Shown here in pieces: positions 1 through 4,939 of a stretch of DNA of 8,997 nucleotides. This DNA is from Promethearchaeota archaeon (GTDB taxonomy: Archaea > Asgardarchaeota > Lokiarchaeia > Sigynarchaeales > SOKP01), in contig WJIN01000065.1 in NCBI GenBank assembly GCA_014730295.1, forward strand, positions 1 to 8,997, given 5' to 3'. The translations under genes were made by a program, and so were the position numbers. Each line of letters opens with the position of its first letter. The first letter of the stretch is position 1. The notes below the pieces were generated by a model. That model did no database searches. It saw only the letters and a list, made by a program, of their open reading frames with translations, and had not been told where the DNA came from.

Positions 1-62
1 GGATTTGCGAAAGGTAATACAAAGGCTCCATAGAGATTTTCTCTGACCATTGCTGGACTCAT
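1..62 (-). CDS. possible 5' end of an unidentified gene, cut by the left edge
   Basis: On the minus strand one frame is open from an in-frame TAA at 129-131 to the left edge. The only usual start codon in it is the ATG at 60-62. The readable product begins MSPAMVRENLYGAFVLPFAN, which has a protein-like composition, but I do not recognise it and only about 20 codons are visible. There is no clear Shine-Dalgarno site; a TATA-like stretch (TATAATTTTAAA) lies upstream on this strand near 126-138. A second minus-strand frame is also open at the edge, so this may be chance. If real, the gene would be divergent from the Gly/Pro-rich gene at 569. Confidence 0.22.
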   Translation of the reverse strand, partial: MSPAMVRENLYGAFVLPFAN

Positions 63-484
63 TACATTTTTAAGGCCTTTTAAGGCACCACAAGTTCGTG
101 GGAATAAGGTACTTAAAAATCTACGGCTTTAAAATTATAGAAAATTATTTGCTCTAGGATAAGTCTCCTATAGTCAATCTCTCATTTAATCCTTGGATTT
201 TTACGTTGAATTTTTCCATGGAAACCTAAACCAAATATATTCACTAACAAGGTACTCAAAAAGGTTGATATCGAACTCCCTCAGTTTAGAGTAATATTAG
301 ATTCTCCTTATTGAAATTGGTAATTGTAACATACAAATAAACAAATTAATAAGGAAAACTTGAAAGATAAATCCCTATAAGATATAGAAGTCCTTGAATA
401 TGTGCTTTTTTATAAAAAAATTCAGATTGAAATCCTTGGAGATGTAAAATATTGAAAATACTAAAAGTAGTAATAAATATTAAA

Positions 485-502
485 TAGTTTTATTATTATT
501 AA
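485..502 (+). promoter_or_regulatory. candidate TATA region for the Gly/Pro-rich gene
   Basis: A stretch reading TTTTATTATTATTAAATA resembles an archaeal TATA box. With the usual 24-26 base offset, transcription would start near 520-525 and give a leader of about 45 bases, which would include the Shine-Dalgarno site at 555-559. The whole area is AT-rich, so the exact box is uncertain; an alternative is the T6ATA6 element at 406-419. Confidence 0.25.
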
Positions 503-554
503 ATAACATAATACAAGTAAATTTTGAAAAATTACATTTATTCCTAAATATTTT

Positions 555-559
555 GAGGA
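555..559 (+). promoter_or_regulatory. Shine-Dalgarno site deciding the GTG start at 569
   Basis: GAGGA (within TTGAGGATCGAT) lies 9 bases before the GTG at 569. It matches the archaeal anti-Shine-Dalgarno and supports GTG as the start codon, since no other start codon is suitably placed. Confidence 0.6.
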
Positions 560-568
560 TCGATTATA

Positions 569-1192
569 GTGGCATCCGATAAGAAGAAAATCAGTAGAGT
601 TATCGATTTTATGAAAAAAGGCTTGACCAGCTTAGCTGATGAATTAGAAGGGACGGTAAAAAATATAAATGATTTCATTGATTCCCTCCAAAAAGCTGAG
701 AAGGATCTGAAGGGAATTAAGGTTGAAAAGGTTAAAACAGTAAGTACTTCATCTCAAAAAGTGGTCGCTCCCGCAGGAGATGCGAAATCAACAGCTGCTA
801 ATACCTTATTTAGTTTGTTAAGCGGTAAGCAAGAAGCTCCAGCAAGCTCAGCACCCGCGGCATCGGCCGAGGCAGGCGCGCCTACACCACCATCATCAGG
901 TGGAGGACCTCCAAAAGCACCATCCGGAGGAGGTGGTCCTCCGAAGGCTCCGAGTTCGGGACCACCTAAAAAATCGAATTTACCCTCACCACCATCTGGA
1001 GGCGGAGGTCCACCTAAAGCACCGAGTTCAGGACCTCCAAAAGCACCATCTGGAGGGGGAGGCCCACCAAGCTCAGCCCCGGGAGGAGGGGGACAACCTA
1101 GCGCGCCTAAAGCAGGTGGCGGATTAAGTTCATTACGAGATGAAATGTTAGATGAATTAAACCGCCTAAAGAAAATAATGCGCGGCGAATAG
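569..1192 (+). CDS. Gly/Pro-rich protein with helical N- and C-terminal segments; candidate actin regulator
   Basis: A 207-residue protein with no recognised family, starting at GTG behind a good Shine-Dalgarno site. Seen: residues 5-50 form a charged segment with hydrophobics at coiled-coil spacing (I8, V11/I12, M15, L19, L22, L26, V30, I33, I37, L40). Residues 51-105 are Ser/Ala-rich with one short hydrophobic patch (NTLFSLLSG, 78-86). Residues 106-185 are a low-complexity Gly/Pro linker built from GGGGPPKAPS and SSGPPKAPS units. Residues 186-204 form a second amphipathic helix (L186, L189, M193, L197, L200, I203). There is no signal peptide or membrane segment, so it is presumably cytoplasmic. 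Inference: the coil, proline-rich linker and terminal helix resemble the plan of WASP/WAVE or Ena/VASP proteins, and a divergent actin lies two genes downstream. Against this, no run exceeds two prolines, so classical profilin or EVH1 binding is doubtful. The linker copies differ at synonymous positions, which suggests the peptide is maintained. It could instead be an unrelated scaffold. Confidence 0.88.
   Translation: MASDKKKISRVIDFMKKGLTSLADELEGTVKNINDFIDSLQKAEKDLKGIKVEKVKTVSTSSQKVVAPAGDAKSTAANTLFSLLSGKQEAPASSAPAASAEAGAPTPPSSGGGPPKAPSGGGGPPKAPSSGPPKKSNLPSPPSGGGGPPKAPSSGPPKAPSGGGGPPSSAPGGGGQPSAPKAGGGLSSLRDEMLDELNRLKKIMRGE
889..1122 (+). repeat. degenerate Gly/Pro repeats encoding the linker (GGGGPPKAPS-like units)
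   Basis: In-frame, imperfect tandem units specify GGGPPKAPS, GGGGPPKAPSSGPPK, SGGGGPPKAPSSGPPKAPS, GGGGPPSSAP and GGGGQPSAP. The unit length is uneven (roughly 6-15 codons), and copies use different Gly, Pro and Ser codons, so this is an old protein-level repeat rather than a recent DNA duplication. The DNA is much richer in G+C than the surroundings because of Gly/Pro codons, and contains many GGAGG words and short GGAGG/CCTCC stems, for example at 929-942. Confidence 0.8.
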
Positions 1193-1270
1193 TCAAGCAT
1201 TTTATTATTAAATCTCTATTTTCTCATAATTTCACTTCAGTATTCTTTTTCTATAGATTCTTGTCTGTGT

Positions 1271-1292
1271 GAAAAGCTTATACTTTTATATT
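1271..1292 (+). promoter_or_regulatory. promoter of the PIG-L gene, probably giving a leaderless transcript
   Basis: A TATA-like element CTTTTATATT (1283-1292) follows a purine-rich GAAAAG (1271-1276) that could serve as BRE. The ATG at 1316 lies 24-33 bases downstream of the TATA element, and no Shine-Dalgarno site precedes it. Together these suggest that transcription starts at or just before the start codon. Confidence 0.45.
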
Positions 1293-1315
1293 GTGTTTCC
1301 AATCTTTTAAATAGT

Positions 1316-2065
1316 ATGTCAAGTAAAAAACATATTATATGCGAGGATCATGACGTTCCAATTGTAATACCTAAACGCGTAATGATCTTCGCGCCTCATC
1401 CTGATGACGAATTAATCTCTTGTGGAGGAACCATTCTCAAATATAACGCTCTCGGTTCTCAAATCTCTATTGTCATTGCCACCCCAGGTCTTGGAGGGTA
1501 TGCGAAACAGGAGGAGAAGCACAATATCGCAACTACACGGGAAGAAGAATTAGAGGATGTGAGTCAAATTTTAAACGCCGAAGTTATCGAACTTGGATAT
1601 CAAGATTTACAGATTAATCGGGATAAAGTCTCGAGGATTACTAATATTATCAGAGATATGAGACCGCATGTGGTGATGCTCCCCCATTTTTCTGATTTCC
1701 ATCGGGTCCATCGAAATCTTTCATTAATTGTGCGCGAGAGTATCTATCATTGCGCTACCGGCAAAGCCTATGGAGGTCATAGTAGAAGTTGGACCCCCTT
1801 AGGAGTGTATTATTATGAATCTCCATCTTGTAAGTTCCAATACATCGATGGGTCGGTGTTTGTTATCGTTGATATTGAAGAATATTGGAAAGAGAAGAAG
1901 GAGATTTTTAATCGAATCTATAAATCACAGAAGGAAGTGCTGAAAAGAGTGATAGATTGGGCAGAAGATACTGCGGTTTTACGTGGAAATGAAATCAATA
2001 CGAAATTTGGCGAAGCCTTCATACCTGAAACGACCTATACCCCTCTAAAAATCTTATTAGGATAA
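1316..2065 (+). CDS. PIG-L/LmbE-family zinc-dependent N-acetylglucosaminide deacetylase
   Basis: A 249-residue cytosolic enzyme of the PIG-L/LmbE superfamily. Seen: the family signature PHPDDE at residues 27-32 behind a hydrophobic strand (VMIFA), the following GG and T of the Rossmann-like core (37-39), the TREEELEDV helix (74-82) and a second metal motif HFSDFHRVHR at 124-133. Known of the family: H28 and D31 plus a histidine of the second motif (H129 or H132) bind zinc, and the adjacent aspartate (D30) acts as the base in removing acetyl from GlcNAc-type substrates. Members include GPI-precursor deacetylase, MshB/BshB and archaeal diacetylchitobiose deacetylase. The length fits the family. 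There is no membrane helix, unlike eukaryotic PIG-L. The substrate cannot be told from sequence; glycan or glycolipid maturation and chitobiose degradation are both possible. It has its own TATA element and sits between the Gly/Pro-rich gene and actin, with no clear mechanistic link to either. Confidence 0.9.
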   Translation: MSSKKHIICEDHDVPIVIPKRVMIFAPHPDDELISCGGTILKYNALGSQISIVIATPGLGGYAKQEEKHNIATTREEELEDVSQILNAEVIELGYQDLQINRDKVSRITNIIRDMRPHVVMLPHFSDFHRVHRNLSLIVRESIYHCATGKAYGGHSRSWTPLGVYYYESPSCKFQYIDGSVFVIVDIEEYWKEKKEIFNRIYKSQKEVLKRVIDWAEDTAVLRGNEINTKFGEAFIPETTYTPLKILLG

Positions 2066-2120
2066 TTAAAATCAGCAGAATCAAGAATAAATAGAGAAAG
2101 GTAATGTCGATATCTTTAGA

Positions 2121-2128
2121 TTTTATAT
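2121..2128 (+). promoter_or_regulatory. candidate TATA box for the actin gene
   Basis: TTTTATAT sits in the gap after the PIG-L stop codon and would place transcription start near 2150-2155. A second AT-rich element (TTTATTTATTAA, 2150-2161) would place it near 2177-2187, downstream of the TTG at 2175, and would favour the ATG at 2202 as start. A T6 run at 2134-2139 may terminate the upstream transcript. Confidence 0.3.
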
Positions 2129-2174
2129 CAAAATTTTTTAGTCAATAATTTATTTATTAATCAATATCGTTTAT

Positions 2175-3317
2175 TTGAAGGAAAAATCGAGCTTAATTCA
2201 AATGCCAAATCTAACCGTTGTAATGGATATAGGTCAGTTCAGTAGCAAAGTGGGTTTTTCTGGAGAAGATAATCCTTCTATGGTATTTTTTACTATTGTG
2301 GGAAAGCCTAAATACGCAGATTTTGAAGGTCAGTTCACCAAACAGAAACAAGAACTTTATGTGGGCGATGAAATTCAATCACTAGGGTTATACAAGATTT
2401 ATCGTCCTATTGAACAAGGGAGAATCACCGATTGGACTTATTTCGAGCGAATAATGGATTATATTTTTTACAATTTGCGAGTGGACCCAACTGTGGTGAA
2501 CATATTGTTCGCGGTGCATCCACTATTTCCAAGGGCAGAACTCGAGCGGCTCTTTGAACTCTTTTTAGAAAATTATCAATGTATGGCCTTTTATCCGGTG
2601 CTCGATCCGATGCTTACACTTTATTCAGGAGGGTTCCAAACAGGGCTGGTGGTTGAAATAGGCGACAGTGGCACGAGAATCACACCCATTTATGAAAGTT
2701 TTAAATTAGACCACGCCATAGAAACGCTGGAGATAGGAGGGCGTATACTTACCCGCTATATGGGAGAAACGTTAAAAAACACTACTGGATTCAATGTGGA
2801 TTCATCCATTCGAAAAGAACTTGTTCGGGCAATTAAAGAAAAGGCGTGCTTTATTTCATTGGATTATAAAGAAGATTTAAAGCGTAAGGAGCAATATAAA
2901 AAGGAATATTCCTTACCGGACGGGTCGACCATTACTTTAAGTAAAGAACGTTTTATGGTTCCTGAACTCTTATTCACCCCTACCCAAGATTCAGAGCACA
3001 AACCATTACATAAGGCCATTATGGATGTAATCAAAAAGTGTGATCTCGATATTCGGCAAGAATTATTGAATAATATCTTTATTTCAGGTGGTTCTTCAAT
3101 GTTTCCTAATCTCAAAGCAAGATTGTACCAAGAGTTAGAATTAGAGCTCGCTCGGAGGAAAAAACAAGATCAGACAATTAAGATCGTAGCCCCGCGTGAG
3201 AGGACTTTTTCAGTATGGGTGGGAGGATCAATTCTTACCATGATTCCGGAATTTTCCGATAACTGGATCACACGAGCCGAGTATTATAGAAATGGGATAC
3301 CCGAGGATTTATTATAA
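2175..3317 (+). CDS. divergent Asgard actin / actin-related protein
   Basis: A 380-residue actin-superfamily protein of eukaryotic type, expected to bind ATP and form or cap filaments in the cytoplasm. Seen, by alignment to actin from memory: phosphate loop 1 DIGQFSSKVGF (18-28), GKPK (43-46), YVGDEIQS (62-69), YRPIEQGRITDW (76-87), phosphate loop 2 GDSGTRITPIYE (163-174), KEKACFISLDY (221-231), YSLPDG (245-250), FISGGSSMFPN (302-312) and APRERTFSVWVGGSI (339-353). All four subdomains are present; the D-loop is about two residues longer. Odd: actin Asp154, Gln137 and His161 correspond to E161, D144 and R168, and Ser14/Gly15 to Q21/F22, so hydrolysis may be weak. It may therefore be an Arp-like partner of a canonical actin elsewhere. 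The start is uncertain: the longest frame begins with TTG, but the ATG at 2202 gives MPNLTVVMDIG, a typical actin N-terminus; neither has a good Shine-Dalgarno site. Confidence 0.93.
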   Translation: MKEKSSLIQMPNLTVVMDIGQFSSKVGFSGEDNPSMVFFTIVGKPKYADFEGQFTKQKQELYVGDEIQSLGLYKIYRPIEQGRITDWTYFERIMDYIFYNLRVDPTVVNILFAVHPLFPRAELERLFELFLENYQCMAFYPVLDPMLTLYSGGFQTGLVVEIGDSGTRITPIYESFKLDHAIETLEIGGRILTRYMGETLKNTTGFNVDSSIRKELVRAIKEKACFISLDYKEDLKRKEQYKKEYSLPDGSTITLSKERFMVPELLFTPTQDSEHKPLHKAIMDVIKKCDLDIRQELLNNIFISGGSSMFPNLKARLYQELELELARRKKQDQTIKIVAPRERTFSVWVGGSILTMIPEFSDNWITRAEYYRNGIPEDLL

Positions 3318-3420
3318 CTTCGAAGAAATCGACATTTGATAATATCCTCATATTACTTTCTAATTTAAAATTAAGTTTGTTATATCCTCATAACACATTA
3401 TTAAATTTATTGAGGATGTA
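3303..3420 (+). promoter_or_regulatory. inverted-repeat leader that can mask the Shine-Dalgarno site of the winged-helix gene
   Basis: TATATCCTCA at 3381-3390 is complementary over all ten positions (one G-U) to TGAGGATGTA at 3411-3420, which contains the Shine-Dalgarno site; the loop is 20 bases. A second copy, AATATCCTCA at 3341-3350, can pair with the same site over nine positions. It could also pair with GAGGAT at 3303-3308 in the end of the actin gene. In RNA this could act as a translational switch; in DNA the repeats could be an operator. No experimental support exists here. Confidence 0.4.
3412..3416 (+). promoter_or_regulatory. Shine-Dalgarno site of the winged-helix gene
   Basis: GAGGA lies 6 bases before the ATG at 3423 and selects it over the in-frame ATG at 3438. 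The same TTGAGGAT word precedes the Gly/Pro-rich gene at 553-560. Confidence 0.6.
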
Positions 3421-3422
3421 TT

Positions 3423-3800
3423 ATGGAAGGATTCAAAATGAGAGATTCTGAGACCGTCAACCTAATGAAGAAATATTATAAACCAGACTATTCAAAGTTA
3501 TTTAATAAGATCAAAAATATTAAGGCTCCAGTTAAAAATAAGCTTTTACGGGCGTTATTGGACGGTGCATGGCATTCTGAATTAGAACTCATTAGAATTG
3601 CCAGAAAGCAAGAAAATTATATCGGTTCGGTCACCTTAGGGACGATGGTGAATTCATTAAACCATGTTCTTAAAAATGATTATTTAGAAAGGAAACAAGT
3701 GAATGGCAAGATGTACTATAAACTTTCAGATAATTATGTTGGCCTAACAAGAGCCGCGTATACCAAATTCCAATACGAGCATAAAGATTTAGAGAGATAA
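3423..3800 (+). CDS. small winged-helix DNA-binding protein
   Basis: A 125-residue basic protein. Seen: residues about 37-102 have the pattern of a winged helix-turn-helix: a first helix VKNKLLRALLDG (37-48), a short WHSELELIRIARK helix (50-62), a helix SVTLGTMVNSLNHVLKNDYL (69-88), then a probable wing ERKQVNGKMYYKLSD (89-103). A charged N-terminal region (1-36) and a C-terminal helix ending in acidic and basic residues flank it. No metal or ligand site is visible. Such proteins in archaea are usually local transcription regulators, and this one directly follows actin by 105 bases, so regulation of the actin cluster or of itself is plausible but unproven. The leader contains inverted repeats overlapping the ribosome binding site, which would fit autoregulation. 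The specific family is not recognised. Confidence 0.8.
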   Translation: MEGFKMRDSETVNLMKKYYKPDYSKLFNKIKNIKAPVKNKLLRALLDGAWHSELELIRIARKQENYIGSVTLGTMVNSLNHVLKNDYLERKQVNGKMYYKLSDNYVGLTRAAYTKFQYEHKDLER

Positions 3801-3809
3801 TGAGATCTA

Positions 3810-3831
3810 TTTTTTACATTTCACTTTTTTT
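3810..3831 (+). terminator. oligo-T terminator after the winged-helix gene
   Basis: Two T runs (six at 3810-3815 and seven at 3825-3831) begin ten bases after the stop codon, as in archaeal intrinsic terminators, which need no hairpin. They overlap the 3' end of the convergent membrane-protein gene, whose stop codon is at 3814-3816. Confidence 0.5.
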
Positions 3832-4296
3832 CAAGTAATGCAAGGCTATTATATTTAATATCAAGATTAGGAGAATAAGATAATAACCTAAGCCCGCAGT
3901 ATAGAAAAAATCTACTAAATTTCCTAATATCGTTAAGAGAATGATTATGGTGTATAATAATAAGACAAAGATCGAACATAAAATATTCAACCAATAAAGT
4001 TTCAGCGAATTTTCATATTTCGCTTTTCTTACTGATGCCATTATTGAACTCACACCAACAAACACAATTAACCCCCATATAAAGATACCAATTAAATTCT
4101 CTGGGAACTGAGCAATCAAGGCAGAAAAGGTTAAAAGATCATCACTCACATACCCCCAAATATAATATGCGGTATTATTATGAACAAAGATTAGAAAGTT
4201 TATCTCTATATTGGTGGGGGGATAAATCGGGATTTTAGCAATAAATGCGATAAGTAAAGCGAGAATCCCTCCTAATATACCTGTTTTACGAGCCAC
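3814..4296 (-). CDS. four-helix membrane protein of unknown function (second of a tandem pair)
   Basis: A 160-residue hydrophobic protein with about four membrane helices (residues 5-24, 66-86, 98-122 and 134-154) and one extra-membrane loop of about 40 residues between the first two. The loop holds the motif YYIWGYVSDDLLTF (44-57). The start is GTG, supported by a strong Shine-Dalgarno site. It begins two bases after the stop of the upstream gene, whose product carries a matching LFLWGTLTDSSITF motif at the same place, so the two look like paralogues made and translated together. No enzymatic or transport signature is visible and the family is not recognised. The loop may face outside and bind something, but this is inference. 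Confidence 0.78.
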   Translation of the reverse strand: MARKTGILGGILALLIAFIAKIPIYPPTNIEINFLIFVHNNTAYYIWGYVSDDLLTFSALIAQFPENLIGIFIWGLIVFVGVSSIMASVRKAKYENSLKLYWLNILCSIFVLLLYTIIILLTILGNLVDFFYTAGLGYYLILLILILNIIALHYLKKSEM

Positions 4297-4298
4297 TT

Positions 4299-4820
4299 TT
4301 AAAAAGTCACCTCTTTAATAGGATGAGTTATGAAGGCAGCGATTGAAATTATTAAGTTTAACAAGATTATAAAAAAGCCATAATCTAAATGATAATAGAT
4401 ATCCGCTAATCCAAAGGTTTCTCCAAAGATCTCTCCACTATATATGGTAAATCCAATCAAAATATATAAAATCATAAACAAATTGGCAAGCAACACAAAA
4501 TTCATAAATCTCTTTCCTAATTTATCTTCCTTAAAACATCCCACAAACGAAAATATTACTGATAAAATACCAATTATAGTCAAAAAGATAAATGTAATGA
4601 TATTCGATAAAACCCAGAAGGTTATCGAAGAATCGGTCAAGGTTCCCCATAAGAATAATTCCATATTCTCATATCTTACGATAGAAACGGGAAATTGCAC
4701 AAAAAAATTGAATCCTAACCAAGGATTTGAAGCACTTCCAAAAAAGATTCCAATTGGAAGAAATGGTAATAATAAAACTATGCTTGCTAATAATCCTGAG
4801 ATGAAACCAAATTTATTCAT
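4299..4820 (-). CDS. four-helix membrane protein of unknown function (first of a tandem pair)
   Basis: A 173-residue membrane protein with about four helices (residues 5-27, 68-95, 105-126 and 146-165). The loop between helices 1 and 2 contains LFLWGTLTDSSITF (55-68), shared in pattern with the next gene. The first helix could double as an uncleaved signal anchor. The ATG at 4818-4820 has no Shine-Dalgarno site but lies 22-31 bases downstream of a TATA-like TTTAGATATA, so the transcript is probably leaderless. The last codons (KEVTF) contain the Shine-Dalgarno site of the following gene, so the two are likely translationally coupled. No catalytic motif is seen and I do not recognise the family. 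Confidence 0.8.
   Translation of the reverse strand: MNKFGFISGLLASIVLLLPFLPIGIFFGSASNPWLGFNFFVQFPVSIVRYENMELFLWGTLTDSSITFWVLSNIITFIFLTIIGILSVIFSFVGCFKEDKLGKRFMNFVLLANLFMILYILIGFTIYSGEIFGETFGLADIYYHLDYGFFIILLNLIISIAAFITHPIKEVTF
4307..4313 (-). promoter_or_regulatory. Shine-Dalgarno site inside the upstream gene, driving the GTG start at 4296
   Basis: On the minus strand GAGGTGA, a near-full match to the archaeal anti-Shine-Dalgarno, lies 10 bases before the GTG at 4294-4296. It is read through as the codons for E-V-T just before the stop of the preceding gene, which supports coupling. Confidence 0.65.
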
Positions 4821-4841
4821 AATAAACTTATCAGTTGTTAG

Positions 4842-4851
4842 TATATCTAAA
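4842..4851 (-). promoter_or_regulatory. TATA-like element for the tandem membrane-protein genes
   Basis: TTTAGATATA on the minus strand lies 22-31 bases upstream of the ATG at 4820. The spacing fits a leaderless transcript and there is no Shine-Dalgarno site in between. Confidence 0.4.
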
Positions 4852-4939
4852 TATGATCTGGAGTTAAATAAAAGTTTTTAGTTTTTGAGAAAAATAAGAT
4901 GGGGAGGATATATGCTAAAATTGATAGACCCTCAAAAGG

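Larger units (their letters stand above)
63..568. other. AT-rich intergenic region without a recognisable gene
   Basis: About 500 bases with no open frame of useful length on either strand, no tRNA- or rRNA-like segment and no CRISPR-like repeats. It contains a T6-A-T-A6 palindrome at 406-419, a TTCCATGGAA palindrome near 214-224, and a very AT-rich stretch from about 480 to 550 that leads into the Shine-Dalgarno site of the next gene. It probably holds the promoter of the Gly/Pro-rich gene. A decayed gene or an unrecognised non-coding RNA cannot be excluded. Confidence 0.6.

Noticed and set aside
260..290. tRNA-like T-arm (GGTTGATATCGAACTCCC)
   Set aside because: The arm does not pair properly, and no acceptor stem, anticodon arm or D arm can be built around it.
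889..1122. Collagen-like or antifreeze-like repeat
   Set aside because: There is no regular G-x-y triplet and unit lengths vary; it reads as a flexible linker.
900..1127. 75-codon plus-strand frame inside the Gly/Pro repeat (His/Leu-rich)
   Set aside because: It is a frame-shifted reading of the repeat with no own start context.
754..1200. 148-codon open frame antisense to the Gly/Pro-rich gene, itself Gly/Pro-rich
   Set aside because: GGN and CCN codons are complementary, so the Gly/Pro repeats automatically give an open Pro/Gly frame on the other strand. It has no ribosome site, and the sense frame has a good start and structured ends.
2175..3317. MreB, ParM or crenactin instead of eukaryote-type actin
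   Set aside because: The long C-terminal match to actin (SGGSSMFPN, APRERTFSVWVGGSI and the WITRAEY segment) and the YVGDE and PIEQG motifs are specific to the eukaryotic/Asgard group.
4444..4881. 145-codon plus-strand frame
   Set aside because: It is antisense to a membrane-protein gene with clear helices and coupling to its neighbour, and has no plausible domain or start signal.
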